NCBI GenBank assembly: GCA_007922195.1
Contig: ML682232.1
Coordinates: forward strand, 2,524,514 to 2,588,513
DNA length: 64,000 bases
Direction: 5' to 3'
Source: Podocnemis expansa
Lineage: Eukaryota > Chordata > Testudines > Podocnemididae
Positions 37,308-51,559 of this stretch are shown piece after piece. Under the pieces are notes generated by a model that saw nothing but the letters and a program-made list of their open reading frames with translations, was not told the DNA's origin and did not search any database. The position numbers were made by a program, and so were the translations under genes. Each line of letters begins with the position of its first letter. The stretch's first letter is position 1.

Positions 37308-40300
37308 CTAGGGTTGAAGGGTAATATATAAGAAAAAGCCCTGAATTTTGGGAGTATTCCTATAAAATTGGGCTATCTGATCACCCTTCCACTGTATCAA
37401 ATCATTTGGTGGGTGCAATTTTGAATAATTAGGGGTTCAGTGTATTAGTATGAAAGTTGGATTTCAAATCCATTTTCTCCTGACTTCTTCAGAAGTTGAT
37501 ATATCATCATATAATTCCAGTATAACACAGGCACTGAAGTGATGGCAGTAGACAGTCTTGCCTCCTATAGTTCACCAATGTTTATAGCCCATTATCTAAA
37601 GAAAGGTACAAAATAGTCCAGCAAGTTCAGTTTCTTAAAAGATTCAGAAGGCATTGGTAAATTTCACACACACAGGCCCCAATGTTTGAAACATTCTCTC
37701 AATCCACAATCTCTTCAATCTTATAGACACACCATTGATTTATACCTAAACCTGCCTCCAAAATGTTTCCTCAAGAGGTCATAAATCTGATCTATAGGCA
37801 AAAAAAATTATGCTGTATGCTTTAAATTACATCTTTTTATCTATCCCTATGTCATTACTTACAGTTACAGTGTTGGACATGGAATTTTGGCCTGATAGAT
37901 GACCCTAGCTACATAATAAAAAGCTCAGCCATAACATAATGAGAATAGGTAGGAATTTCTGAAAAGTTAAGTTGTTTGCAACATATTAATAGATGATGAA
38001 ACCCTGCTCCACTGAAATGACTGCCACTGACTTCAAGGTGCTAGGATTTCACATTTTTTGGAGAATCAAATTACAAACCATGTCTAATAAAAACCTTTAT
38101 TGTAAGTACCTCACCTTTGTGACCAATATTGTGTATAGTGCTCGAGCTGATAAAATGTGTCTGTATTTTTACAAAAATCCCTCCCCCAACAATTTTTCAT
38201 ACCTTCTTTTGTTTTTGTTCAGACCAGCTCATGCATTCATTAGCTGGCATAATCCAACTGACTTCACGTTACTTCAGTGGAGCTACAACCATAGTGTTTG
38301 CTGGACTGTTTTGCACAAAATAGTTATAATTCACTTTCTGTTATTCTATCAGTTCTGATGATTTGCAATTTAGTGGGTATTACTTAGTTACACACTGTAC
38401 TGGAGAAGCAGTAATTTCTCTGCAAAAACGATTTTAAATAAGTTTTATAAAGGAAAACACTTGTGAGCACAAATCTTATTCAACAAGAAATTATGGACTT
38501 GATGCCCAGTTACTGAGTGAAAGTGTACAAGCGAGGGGATCACAATGGTCTTTTTCTGGTCTTAACTTTTTATTGATCTATTAGCTTTTGCACCATGGTA
38601 ATCTTAAAGATGGTCAAGTATATACTATAATGAAGAAGAGCTCTTTTTCACATAACAAGTGTAACAAAATATACCTTAACAGTAACTAATACATTTTTCA
38701 GTTTGATGCAGGATGCTTTGATATAGGCTACTAGCCAAATTTCCAAGTGACCAAAATGTGATATATACAAACAATGGATTATTTAAACAATGCTGCACAT
38801 GGATTTCAAAAGCAACTCTTGTTATTTTGTGTATGCTTTTTAAAATATGCAAAACATTTGTAAACACTGAAACACAAATCTGTTTTCTGTAATTAAGGAT
38901 AAAGACAACACACTTTACAAGCAAATACCTTCTTTAATTAAGGGAACTGGCTGAAGGCTGGAAAAGTAATTTCAGTCATAATGTGAAACAATATTCTAAT
39001 CTACAGCTAATACCATGAAACAATTCAGAAAGGGCTAATGTATGGAAACACTGAGCTTTCAACTTCTATTAGCAATGACTTTACCAAGTCATTTTGTTGG
39101 ACAAAATGTCTGCTACTGCATAAGTAAAATAATAATAGTCAAACTTCTCATTCACTTTAAGTTAACAAGTATATTTAATATAGAGTAACCAGTGATTTAT
39201 GCACTTCAGTGTGTTGTAAAAATCTGGTGTCGCACTGTCTCACAAAGAACATCAAATAGTATACATTCTGTTGTGGGGTAAGGTTAATACTCAATTTACA
39301 GATGACTATAACTTTGTTAAATCCAACTCCATATTTTCAGGAACTAGTCCCAAGTAAGGACCATGTTCACAGAAAGTTTTGAACTTCAGCTCTTTTTACT
39401 ATAGTCCAATTCCAGAAACAGTGTGCCAAACTTAAAATGACTGAATGGATTGTGTCCAAACTTTCCACAACAATATATCTCTAGGAAGACACCTGGCCAG
39501 GAAATTTTAGCCCCAAAGTGACAGAGTGGGAAACTCATACTCCAGTTGTTGAGCAGCCTGCTATTTGAGTGGTTCCGCTGATGTCAGTGAGATCATCCAT
39601 GGTGGGACTGCCATACATTTGAATTTTCCCAGACATGACCTCTTTTTTGATCCTCTGCCCTTCGCCTAGGCAGATTTTTCAAATAAGAAGAAATGTCCAG
39701 GATTTTTGCAGAGCAGACTTTGTAGCTCAGAAAGTCGTTTCCATTACATGATTGGCTCCTTTCCTTGATCCCACCCACCCCAGTCCAGTCTGCCAGGAAA
39801 GCAGTGCCACGACTGAACACTTCTCAGTCGAGCTACCAAATCAGAACTAGGCTGAGGGAGGTGACAGGGCCCAGCCCTGGCTGTCTGCCTTGGAGAGAAC
39901 CCTGCAGGAGGTGCTGGCCGATGGACTGACTCTCCTCTCGGATTTGTACCAGCTGCCTTGTCACAATGACTGAGAACGCAACACTGCCCTTCACCTCGAG
40001 TGAAGCTGCACGTACTCCCCACTCAGCATCCCCCAAATATCCCTTCCCAGTACAACACACACAGATGCACACACCTTCAGCAGCCCTTCAAATACCTTCC
40101 AGCACCTCTGAATTGTACTTTTCCTCCAGTCCCCCTCTCCTTCCCATCCCCCCAGCAAAGTCCTCTACTTTGGAACTTGAAATATGATAATCCTAAATTC
40201 CATGGGACTCACAGGTCACCAGTGGTTGTATAAAGCTGCCAAGTGAGGTCCTGAATGTTTCAAAAGCTTATAAACCTTGTGGAGACAAGAGACTAGAATG

Positions 40301-41292
40301 GAAGCTGATTTCTAGCTTTAACAATGGATTGATAGATAATGCCTCTACAATCTACAATCATACAGACCATCTGTCTCATAAAATAGAACTTAGCATTTGA
40401 ATAGAGCTTTGTATTTTCAAAGTGCTGAATCAACGTTAACTATGTAACATTTCTGGGTGAGCAAAACTAAGAGGCTGGTTTGAGTCCACCTGCAAATTTT
40501 GTGCTAAAGCAAAAATCTAAAGACTGAAGCTGGAACCAAGTTCACTGTCATTTTTGAATAATGTAGAACTATTCTATTTTTAATTACCACAAAGAGAAGT
40601 GCATCTGTTATTTATTTTTCACTTAGGAATATTTAACTTAAATAAGTGCTTATTAATAGCCTATGTCTTTATATTCCCATTCTTTTTTGCAGGTGCATAG
40701 TTCACAGATTGAATAGAAAATCCCACTAAGTCTCCAAAGAGTTTTCTCATGTGAGTTGGAAGAAGGGGAGACAGAGTCTGCTACTCTTGACTGCATGGAA
40801 GAAATAGGTATTCTGTTCCACAACACATGAACTCCCTGAAACTGTGATGGATCTTGGGGATCTGCAGAAATCAGGGCCCCTGAGATAGAACCTCAAGGTT
40901 GGCTGTCCAAAATACATAGAAAAAACACATTATGCAACTGAGGATTTTTGCCCCCTTGTTCAGCAAGTTTCAGTCCTCTGTCCCACACATCCAGCTTCAC
41001 CCTAGCCAAGAACTGCATCCTCTCCTGTCCAGGTACTTGAGCAGATGGATTGGGACTAATAACACCTGCTTCATTTTTCATGTCTGCAAATAAACGAAAT
41101 AGTGATACTTGGTGTACTTTTCCTCACTACCAGCTGAAAAATATGTACTAGCTCACTCCAGCCACCAAACCACCAAACACAGCAACAATATTGGTTTCTT
41201 AGAAACAACCTGTTAAAGCTAGATTATGATATCCTCACTTACAGAGAGTGGTACCAAAACTCCACAAGAAGTCCCACCAATTTCAATGAAAC

Positions 41293-41526
41293 TCATGGAA
41301 GAAAAATTCCAAAGGAGTAGCTGTATTACTCTAGTTCAGCAAAACAAACAAGGAGTCCTGTGGCCCTTTTAGAGACTAACAAATGTATTTACTGCATGAG
41401 CTTTCATGGGCTAAGTCCCACTTCATCAGATGACAGAGACTCTGGCATCTGACAAAGTGGGACCTCACCCACTGTTAGGCATTAAAAGGGTCACAGGACT
41501 CCTTTCTTGTGTTCATGGAAGAAAAA
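41293..41526. mobile_element. Hairpin-family unit with perfect 14 bp duplication
   Basis: The element spans 41307-41512: head ttccaaaggagtagctgta, left arm aacaaggagtcctgtggccc, then a diverged inverted right arm ending cacaggactcctttcttgt. Flanks are identical, tcatggaagaaaaa at 41293-41306 and 41513-41526. Confidence 0.9.
41394..41433 (-). ncRNA. Hammerhead-ribozyme-like motif
   Basis: On the minus strand: TCAT, CTGATGA, A, GTGGG/CCCAT stem, GAAA with AGCT, C, ATGC. Core boxes are intact. Helix I has three pairs before a mismatch. The extra A after CTGATGA recurs. Confidence 0.45.
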
Positions 41527-44500
41527 GCACCACAGTCTGATTTCTGAATCAAAACAACAAACTTAGTTCTAACTTCACCCTCCTAAATCTCTCATGATTG
41601 TCTCATTCTACTGAAGCAAAATCAAACTATAACTCTAAGCTACTACACCAGATTTGTTGAATTAGAGGATGAATTTTTCCCATGTACTTTGCAGGCAGAA
41701 CCTATCAAATACCATCTACAGAAATGAAGATATCATTGCTGCCATCACTGCAAACAGAATTAAACAAAAAAGGAACAATTTTGCCTCCCATTTCACTAGA
41801 AATAGAAGGAGTGGGGCAACATTTGTGAAGGGAAGAAGCAAAGAACTTGTTTAAAAATATTCTAAGAGTGCTTTAAAGTAATGGAGATCCAATATGAAAA
41901 AGCTTTAAAGAAAAAGCAGCTTTCATTACATAATATCCATTTACCTGCACACCTTCTCTTTTCCTCCCTCTCCTGCAGCCTGAAACCCAAGTTCTTAGAG
42001 AGGTTGTTCCAGAAGTGCCTGGGAAAATCCACTGCAGGCCTGGTATGCAGTACCAGAAGCCATTCATTACTAGATGAGCCAGTAACTCCATAACTGAAAG
42101 GTGGGAAGAGCATCACAGATCAGAACATCTGAGAGTCTTCACTGGATTACAATGACCATTCCATTGCTGGGTCAAGATGAGCCCCGTGGATTGAATGGAA
42201 TTAAATTGCTTAAGAAAATTCCTTTGTCTTTTTATAACGGAATAATCAGATTCCAAGTGGAAAGGGAAAACACTCTGATTCATCCAATAAATCCACTAAT
42301 GCAAGTAAAGGGGGCACAATCCTCAGGCATTATGCTGATGCAGGTACTATATTATGGTGTGGCTCAGCTTTCATCATCCCCAAATAAACAAGTCAAGCAC
42401 TAGTATGCCCTTGCAGATGGAATGTGATGGAGGAACAGAAAGATACCCCCATCTCTCAAAGCCCTCTCCTGCTCCCACCTATCATGAGCTTCACATTGCT
42501 CATTGCCCTATCAAAGCCCCAACGCAGAAACTGGGGTGGGCACTGGTCTGCTTTGAAAGCTTCCTTACTGTCCCACACTGTCATATACTTAAACTGAGCA
42601 CTGTGTTACAAATACAATTTTAACAATGTCCTAATCTTTGTGAGGCATATAGGTAAACTGAGACTTTTACAATAATAAACAAAAGAAAGGATTACATAGG
42701 GTCACTGGGGGACCATTTTTCTATACTATAGGAACAGTAATATTGTTCCTGCTTTGAAACTCATGCCATATAGCACTTCAGATTGTTTTTAAACTGTTGA
42801 TCTTTGCTGGGTCACTGCTTTGCAATAGAACTAATTTCATGCTTTTGTTCAAAAGGTACTGAAGATATAGAATAGAACAGCTCTATGCTGTAGCATAAAT
42901 ATTATTATTTGCTAACACGAAGTTTAATTTCTAAAGAAGGAAAAATGAAGATTGAGATCAAGGACATCTAACACCACCAAAATACATGAGTTCATTTTCT
43001 GGCCCAAAGTCAAGATTATAGCGTTCCTTAGTAACCTCTGACAAACCTTGTTTCCTGACTTAGTCAACATCGTGCACAAGTCCTGTCTCTCAAGCAACAG
43101 CAGTAATGATAACAGTGCCAAGCCATGAGGCAGCTCTCATTGTGCTGGAACTTTTAGAACCACACTTGTGTCCATGCACTTAATCACAGAGCTTTGTGCA
43201 TGCCATCAAGGTAAGAATAAGCACACACTATGTGTTTATCTCTGTGTATGCTATTTGGTACACTTGGGACTCTGTGTCCAACAAGGCTAGCTGGAAGCAT
43301 AATTTTGACATAGGGACGAAGGGAGAGAATGGGGTAGCATGAAATTTACTGTTTGATATAAAAGCTTGCTTAGACCAATGAAACTGAAAAATTCTGAGAA
43401 ATCTAGTTGAAAGTGTGCTCATTATTAAACAAGATGGTGGCTAATACACAATATGGAAGATTAGAGAAAATATATTTTGGTTGTGACTATTGGCCATTGG
43501 GTTTGAATTGCAGCATATGTGCATCTTTGTAGGCTTCAAAAATTCACAATTAATCTCTCATCATGTAAGGAGCTTTATGCAAGCAGACCCTGCACCTGCA
43601 GGAAAGCCCCAGCAACAGAGGGTTGAAACCCCCTGCAGTTCCGGGAGCTCTGTGTAGCTGCAGGGATCTGCTGCATAGGGGTTTTTCATTCACCCAGCAA
43701 TCAGCAGAAATGAACCTTGTGACCAATCACACATTACAAATAATACAAGTAGACAGTTTGTGAGCAATCTGAAAATCATTCTTCTGAACTATATCATCAT
43801 CAGGCAAATCCCAAAGGGACACAGCCTCCATGCAACACCAAGCACCATCCATATGAGTCTCTAACTGTGTCCTTGAAGTGGTCTGACCACGTTTAGTTAC
43901 TGCTATACACACCTCCACCCTCTGAGACAAAAAGGCATTGTCTAAACCATAGGGCAAATACCTAAAAACACTGACTACATTTCCCAGCTAAAGAAGCCAG
44001 ATCATGGATGATATGCAGGCCCTCAAAACACCAGCATCTGTCTCATTTTTGGTTTTGTGAGCAATCAACTCTATTTACGGGCTGGATCAAAGGCCAGGCT
44101 ATAGCTAATTTTGCTCAGACTGATCTATCCCACACATCCTAGCAATGCCAATACTGCTGGAGTTTGCCCTTCCTAACTTCAGTGTTGAAGTTTTACAACT
44201 TGTACTATTTTCTCCTTCATCTGAGCCCTACTGCCAGTGGATGATGAGCTGCTTTTTTTTACCTTCAAACTAGTCAGCTTGGACATGCTTCCAACAGGTA
44301 ATTTTATCTGTAAGAATCTGTCTGCACTGTTTTCATTCCATTTCCCCATGGGAGAGAAATTTCTGACTGGGGTCTAAAGGAACAGCAAGAACATATTTCT
44401 CTGATATCTTAATGCACTGTATCAAAGATTTCCCTGTCATTGTGGCTGGCAGGCTGCCCATCAAACAGACTGCAACAACATACTGAAGGGCTTCCAAGTG

Positions 44501-44944
44501 TCCTTTTATACACCATATTTGAGCAATTGTTGGTAGCCTTTTTAATATATCTAATGTTATATGAAATATGGTAAACTTTCTTATTGCAAAGATTCTTTAG
44601 TATTACATTTGCTCTGGCATGTTTCTGACAATAATTCCGAAGGACATCAACCTAAGAGTGGCAACTTGTGCTATTTTGTGTCTATTCTTCATCTCATTTT
44701 TTTGGGAAGTTAATCTGTAGCTCTCTACTTTATATACCTTCTTCACTACACAATTACTATTTGTATTTATATTGGGACCTGATCATAAGCTGTTTTTGAT
44801 TTTTACTTTTTATCCAATTTTTCAATATTTTTCAAATGCACATAAATGACTTAACTCCTAAGCCCCATTTTCAAAAGTGAGAGGCATTTAGGAGACTCAG
44901 ACTTATCAAAAGCCAACAGAATTTAGGTACCCAAGTGACAAAGA

Positions 44945-45212
44945 GTGTGTATACACTGCAACTGGGGGTATGACTGACATATGACTTGGCCTGTCTGCTA
45001 TAGCTTTAATCTTGTGTGCATGGCTAAAAATAGGATTGATGATGTGATGACCCTGGCTTCAATATGAGGTGATCACCAGGGATCCTGTCTGCATATGTGT
45101 TCCAAGCTCATACTGAACCTGTGCCACTGCTATTTTAGCTATGCTAGCTAGATTAAAACTATGACAAATTGTATTACAGCTACACCCCCAATTACAGTGC
45201 AGACATAGCTGT
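44945..45212. mobile_element. MITE with TGCAACTGGGGGT-type termini
   Basis: The left end gtatacactgcaactggggg and the right end read inverted (gtctgcactgtaattggggg) form terminal inverted repeats over about 23 bp. The body is non-coding. Confidence 0.6.
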
Positions 45213-46195
45213 AAATCTGTTTGAAAGTTTTATTCAATATGTAACATATTAACTGCTGTTTCAAGTGCATCCTTATTTTTATGGGTTTGCTATAACACAT
45301 TTGTAAAGTCAAACACAATTTGAATAACTGACAAACATGTCACAAAAAAGTGCACAGAATTTAAATTAATATTCTCCTGATCAGATGTCAGGCACAGAAT
45401 ATGCCAACACCCTTCTGCAGCATTCTGGAATGAAGGGATATTAAATCCTTTGTTTTGATCAAAGCGACATTTGGAAAACAGAGGCAGGCTGATTTGCTCT
45501 ATACCATTTTCACCAGGTGGAACAGGCTGTAAAAAGAATCACTGAAGTGACTGAGGAGTTTCTGAGCAACAGCCAATTGTTTTGGTTTGCTCAAAATAAT
45601 AGAGACAGTGACATATCTACACACTGCCTATAAATGCTTTAGAAACTACTTTTCTATCCAGCTCAGCATAAGAAAGCCAGCTTTTCCACTCACTGCTCAT
45701 TCCATCCAGTTTTCATTAGAAAGTGAATTTGTTGTAGAAGCTCCCTGAGGAGTTGAATACACTGATGTTTGCTGGTAGTTGCTTTTTCTCACCAGCATAT
45801 TACCTCTAGAATAATGAGACCAGTATGATATGTGCCAGTGAAGACAGTGAATATGTCTGTGTGTCATGATTTACATATCATAGTCTTGATTTGGTTGTTA
45901 GCAGGTGGATACGTTATTCCTTATATCCTGGCACAAAACAGCAGTATAGTACGATACAGCTGCTTATTGTTAGGTGTCACTGTGTTGCACCTTGGAAATG
46001 ATTGTCATTTACTGGTAAGACTTCACGCCAATCCATTCCCTTTATAGCAACCACTTCTCAGTAATCTGAAAATTTGGCTCTCCAATGTGGCGGTGGATGA
46101 AAGGAAAAGTGAGAAGGGACAAAAGAAATAGTTTCAATGAATTTTGTTACACAGTTTACAAGTTCTCAGAATTCAGCTTCATATGAAATACCCAG

Positions 46196-46200
<5 letters not shown>

Positions 46201-46262
<62 letters not shown>
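46201..46262. repeat. (CA)31 microsatellite
   Basis: It is an uninterrupted CA dinucleotide array of about 31 units, followed by a C run at 46269. It is responsible for a spurious Cys/Val-rich minus-strand frame. Confidence 0.98.
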
Positions 46263-46267
<5 letters not shown>

Positions 46268-47297
46268 ACCCCCCCCCCCAATTCAACCATGAGCCACCAG
46301 CAGTCCTAAAAGGGTGAACAGGTAGATGACAGTCCATATAATAGCCATCTTTAATTGCTTTTGTGCTAAACCATGTCAGGTCTAACTCTTCAAAGAGCAA
46401 CACGGACCTATCACCCAACTGTGCAGCCAGAAGGCTTGCATCACCTGAGCTGTATCACGTGTAGTGGGCTCCCCCCTACTCTCCATCACACTTTATGAAA
46501 CTGCAGATAATGGTTTGTCTCTCACTGAGCATCCATGAGAAAGGAGCATGTGCCCAAGAGAGAAACCAGGCAAGAATGTCTGTGACCTAAGACTGGAATT
46601 AGGGGCAGTCAAAGCAAGGGAAGCATGCATGAGACGAAAGGAACATTGGTTCATGGTTACTGCTTCTGATGATGATTATGGCAGCATACAAGACAGTTGG
46701 CTGCCTCCCGGGATCCCAAAGAACACCCACAGCATTACTGATTTCAATGATTTGTATGCTTAGACTGTATGTGGAAATAAAATTTAAAAAAATGCAAAGC
46801 CCAACACAAGAAGGCAAATTACACAGAAGGAGACACACTAAGTCAGTCTCACCATTTCAAAACTAGTGCTGGGGAAAACCACAAAAAGTGCATAGTATGC
46901 ATGCCTTCTGAACTATCTGAGCCACCTCCCTACTGAACCTAGTCTCCCGAAAATAATTCTGCCACCTGTGATGCAATAGAAGCTTTTAGTGCCAGTTATT
47001 AAAATTATGTGTATGTTAAATATTTTCTGTTCAGCTATTTTTAAAATTTACTTTCTGCACTTATTCCATAAAATTTGCTCTTGCACATAACTGTACAATT
47101 TTCAGACCATTTCTTGTGATAAAACTACTGCCAAGCAACTCATCAACTGGCATATTTGCAGAAAAAGAAGATAAGAGGGGGTGTCATACAGCCAAGTCAA
47201 AGTTAATTCAATTTTCTATCTGAGTGAATATTTGTGGAATTTTTTATTTCAGGTGCTTTTTCTGCTCTATTCAGAATACAGTGCTTTAAAATAACTG

Positions 47298-47605
47298 TGT
47301 AAGGCAGTGGTATCAAACCTTGCTACACAGGAGAGTCCCATAAACCTAAGCACAGTCACATATTATACATATTTTAATAAAATTTAAAGTCATCTATATT
47401 AATTTATATTTTAAGTTTAGCTTGTTTCTATGTACAGCATTGTCTAGTTACACATGTGTGTAAACTAAAATGATGTAAATATGATGAGTAAATGCCAGCG
47501 AATCAGCTGTTATCTTGTGGTGAAGTACACTGCAGGTCTTATGAAATGCCCCGGTGGGCCATATATGGTCTTTGGGCTGTAGGTTTGGGATCTCTAGTGT
47601 CAGAC
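47298..47605. mobile_element. hAT-type MITE
   Basis: The left end agtggtatcaaaccttgc and right end gtaggtttgggatctctag are inverted relatives. Flanking 8-mers tgtaaggc and tgtcagac match at 6 of 8. Confidence 0.65.
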
Positions 47606-48639
47606 ATAATGTTCAATGACAACTCGCCCACCCTGTTGCCCTAAAAAAGAAACATAAAGTGTTGTTCTAAACTAATGTCCTGTTCTTCACAGAAACTGAA
47701 AGAGTAGTTCTTTGGATGCACCTTCCAAAACATGAATAACATTTATTTTTCAAAATAAAAGTGAATGAGATTTTAGAGAAAGGTAGCTTTAAGTGTTACT
47801 ATAATGTTAAGTGATAATGAGACCCGTAAAATGGGTTTTGGTATGTATTCTGCTCTAAATATTTAATTCAAATGGCAGGAATACAATGGTAAATTCTAAT
47901 CTTTTACACTGAACTCAGTGCAGTGGTTGTGCATATTATATTTAACAGACCAGACTGTAACTGCAGCACAGTAATAGGCATATGGCAAAAAGCTGTGACT
48001 TTTTTGCTTCTACTAACTATCATTGTTAGGTAAGGAGCACTTTAATCTCTTTCAGAATAAATGCATGCATAAGCATTTAGTCAAAGACTATATCATGATT
48101 AATTTATTGGGTGCCATGTTAATTGTGCAGTATTTTAACTAAAGATACAAGTGTTTGACAAAATTAACCTGGTAATCAAAAATATATTTTATATAATGCT
48201 TATAAATCAAATGAGATCTTAATAAAACACTCTGAGAATATAGATGTGATTTTAAAAATTAAAGGCAACAACAGGTTTAAAAGATTACATTTTAAACTTG
48301 GATGCCTGATGGCACTAAAATCAAGAGAAAGATGTGTCAATGATGAGATATGTGGGGATTGTGAGAGATTTAATGAACAACCAATGGTGTGTGTGGGAGA
48401 GGGAGCAAGAGGAAGGCTTCACATACCCATCCACCTTGTCAAAGTTAAACATAATAATTGCAGATGTGGATCATGCTCAATTACTTGTTACAATTTGCTT
48501 TTAATTTCAGAAGTGTCAAAATAACTTCTCCTACTCCCTCAGGCAGCCTCTTTCTGCAAGCCTACCTCATGCTCTTGTTCTTTTGACGAAAATAAATATA
48601 ACTGCATCAAAGAGCAAAACCCCAAATGATTCTACTACA

Positions 48640-48900
48640 AAACTTATTTCTGGAGATTACACTGAATTTCATTTGCCATTTTGCTGCCCAGTCATCCAGC
48701 CTTCTGACTTGTAACTCTTCACAGTCTGCTTTGGATTAACTATCTTAAGTAGTTTTATACCTTTGGCAAACTTTTCCTCTTCTTTCTTTATTGTTTTTTT
48801 TCAGATCATTTATGAATTTGTTGAATAGTATTAATCCACTATAGATCCCTGGGAGACAGCATTATTTACTTCTACTCATTCTGAAAACTGATCATTTATT
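48640..48900 (-). mobile_element. Old CR1 reverse-transcriptase fragment
   Basis: Phrases such as tcatttatgaatttgttgaa and tagatccctgggagaca align with the antisense RT region of the CR1 at 22440-22530 (tcattgatgaaaatgttgaa, cccctggggcac). It is heavily decayed. Confidence 0.7.
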
Positions 48901-49035
48901 TCTACTCTTTGTTTTCTATCTTTTATTTTAACTCAGTAAGTTTTTCACTGGAATAATGGAATAATTTTAAATAATACTGTTTAAACACTCCTGGTTTTAA
49001 GAAACAGTGATACAATATTCTCAGATGGTTTAACA

Positions 49036-49182
49036 CAGATAAATAGAGCCCTGTAAATATGCAGATAGCCACATTATATTCGCATCCAGAGATACAACAT
49101 GGGTATCCGCAGACCATTTCTTGTGGATGCAGATTGGAAATGGATCCACGTATTTGTATCCGTGCAGGGCTCTACAAATAAA
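49036..49182. mobile_element. 131 bp hAT-type MITE
   Basis: Perfect 10 bp terminal inverted repeats TAGAGCCCTG/CAGGGCTCTA bound 49044-49174. Flanks cagataaa and caaataaa match at 7 of 8. Confidence 0.82.
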
Positions 49183-51430
49183 CAGTGAAAAGCTCTCTCA
49201 AGGTATGCTTTCGCTGATTGCAGCAAATTTGCTGTAATCAGATTGATCTTTCTGGATTGATTGAGTGGCCAGTGAAGACCTGCTCAATTGATCCGGAAGT
49301 CTACTCACTAAAACCAGCCTGTCAGCCAGAGTAGCACTGAGTCAATGGGAAGGCATTTCTTATCAACTCAACACAGTGGAGATGCTACCGTAAGTAGGCA
49401 TTAGGAGTTGAAGGGAGATACAGGAGTTACTGTAATGTAGTTTGCTCCTTCAACTGCTGCCAAAATCCATGGTCAGTGCAAACTTCGCCTCAGAGAACAC
49501 TGTTCTCTTTCTTCAGGCTTTGATTTAGGAAAGCATCTGTCAAATTCAATGAGATTTGAGTCTCATTGAGGTGCTTGAAATTAAGCATGTGCCCAACTAC
49601 TCTCCTGAATTGGGGCCTTACCAGTGTGGTCTACAGAGGCGTAGTGGGCTACTGGAAGCCTCCCCACAAAATCACTGATGCAGCACAACCTGCTGTAATG
49701 CACATGTCTTATTACATGTTATCTTCTTTTCTTTAGGGTATTTAAATAATGCTTTAACACTTTAGTGGCTGAATGAGACTTGATTTATGCGTTCATACAA
49801 TATTTATACAAAGCAAGCAAAACAGATTTTATGAGGAATATATATATATCTTTATGATTAATGAAAATGGAGATCCAGTACTTTACTCTTAACATTTCTC
49901 ATCACAGGGCTGTGATAAATGGGTGCATGTTACAATATCAAGGCACAATGAGGCATTTCCCCCCCAACCTTCCTCCACTTTTTTAAAACACAAAATAAAA
50001 GAAGTTCTTGGCTATAGTGTAAAACGTAACATTATCAGTATTGACAAATAGTCAATAACTTCAGAAGGATGAACAAAATATGTGAATATTTTTTTCACTA
50101 TGTACACCCTCTGTGAATTTGGAGACTTAAAGCTGCTGAATCTTGTGTTTTATCAGACAGACCTTAATACAGTTCAATTCACTCCATTGATTTTTTTTGA
50201 GAGGAAATGTTTTGCTCAAGGTTAGTTCTGAAAGGTTATCTCACCCAAGATTTGATATCTAGAGATAAATTTGTTTGCTCAGAGAACAGGACTCAAACAA
50301 CATAACCCAGGCCCTCTTCATTTCAGAACAACACCGCACTCAATCCATTGTTCTCTTTGAACACAGACAGAAACACATCAGAATTCGTATATTTGGGTCT
50401 GACTGCAGTTTGTTTTTTTTATAATGATTTGACTTATCTAATCATGTCCAATATGTATGTTCTTATATGTGATACACTCTACACAGCATGTAGGTCTTTT
50501 CCTAACTGGATAGTTCACTCTTTCCAAAGCAGTAATGGTCACTGAAATATTTCCAGTGAAACATTCAAAGAGCAAAATATCATACAATGATACACAGGGA
50601 AAGCTATGGTGTTCTTTAGAGACCTGTATTTTTGTAGGTCAGTGATGCGAATATCTTCATTTTAACATTTATCAGATGGATTGTCTGGGTACTTTTCAGA
50701 AAAAGGCGTCGTCTACCAAGTTCTGTGGTGGTATTCGGAAGATGAGAAAGGCTATATTATTTTGTACCTATGTCTGAGACCTTGATAGGCCCTTAACCAG
50801 AAATTTTCTAGCATTTACACCCTCCTTTTTAAATTACAGTTCCGAATTTCATTCCTTCTCAGGTAAATATAAAAAAAGGTCCACAACCATGCATCTTAAT
50901 TTTTAAAATAGAAATCTAAGGCACAAGAAAGACAGCTTTCCACCTTCAGCAAGTGGCTATAACAGTTCTCCCCTACAGCCAGTGAAGAGAGAAACATAAA
51001 TCTCTAGCTGGAGCCATCACATCATTTTGAAGAAATATGGGATTTTTTGAATTACAGACCTTAAATGAACAGTAATCAATCTATTGCTCCATAAAGGCAC
51101 TGGACATTTTTACCTTTTTGCCCCATGTGAGGAAATATATTTATGGGTTGACATTTTTATTTTCATTCTTATATTCATCTAGTTAATTATTCTAGAGTTT
51201 GTAATCCACCTGTGAATTTATTTATTGTAATTTGCTTCATACCTTCCTACTCTTTTCCCTACAGATATAAAAGAATTAGGTAGGGTCCTTATATAAAATG
51301 GAACTACATGAATGCATTGGAGTTTGTTTGGTTTCTTTTGTTTTGTTTCTGTATTTACTGTATTTTTACTTCCCTTATAGAAACCAACAAAATGAATAAA
51401 GACAACAAGAAATTTGAAGGTTGGTCTTAC

Positions 51431-51559
51431 CTGATCCATTAGCTGGGAATAAAGTTCATAGCAGTTGTCAAAAATGTACTTGTAGGTAGAGTCCAAGCAA
51501 GCTCTGACACAGTCTTTAACCACCATGCTGGCTCGAGGTGGACTCTGCAACTCCAGGAC
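51431..51559 (-). CDS. UNC13C: UNC13C-like exon, MUN region ([13 protein letters not shown])
   Basis: This is a 129 bp exon of 43 codons, phase 0 at both ends. The acceptor ends atttgataag and the donor is gtaagacc. It encodes [18 protein letters not shown] followed by [20 protein letters not shown] and QLMDQ. The SPPRAS...VVKDCV block is a hallmark of UNC13 proteins. The variant residues ([15 protein letters not shown]) fit UNC13C better than UNC13A or UNC13B as I remember them. A longer open frame runs past the donor into the intron, so an ab initio caller would give it a false tail. The following intron is about 20.1 kb. Confidence 0.96.

Larger units (their letters stand above)
31363..51430 (-). 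other. UNC13C intron, 20,068 bp
   Basis: Recognisable contents are hAT elements at 32176-32746, 35270-36464, 37051-37307, 47298-47605 and 49036-49182, a hairpin unit at 41293-41526, a MITE at 44945-45212, a CA microsatellite at 46201-46262 and an old CR1 piece at 48640-48900. I recognise nothing in 32750-35260, 37310-41290, 41530-44940, 45215-46200, 46265-47295, 47606-48640 and 49185-51430. Open frames there (for example 42101-42403 or 39744-40072) lack family similarity or splice context and look like chance. Confidence 0.85.

Noticed and set aside
46179..46418. Cys/Val-rich frame
   Set aside because: Translation of the CA microsatellite.
48246..48524. 92-codon plus-strand frame
   Set aside because: No similarity or splice support; chance frame in intron.
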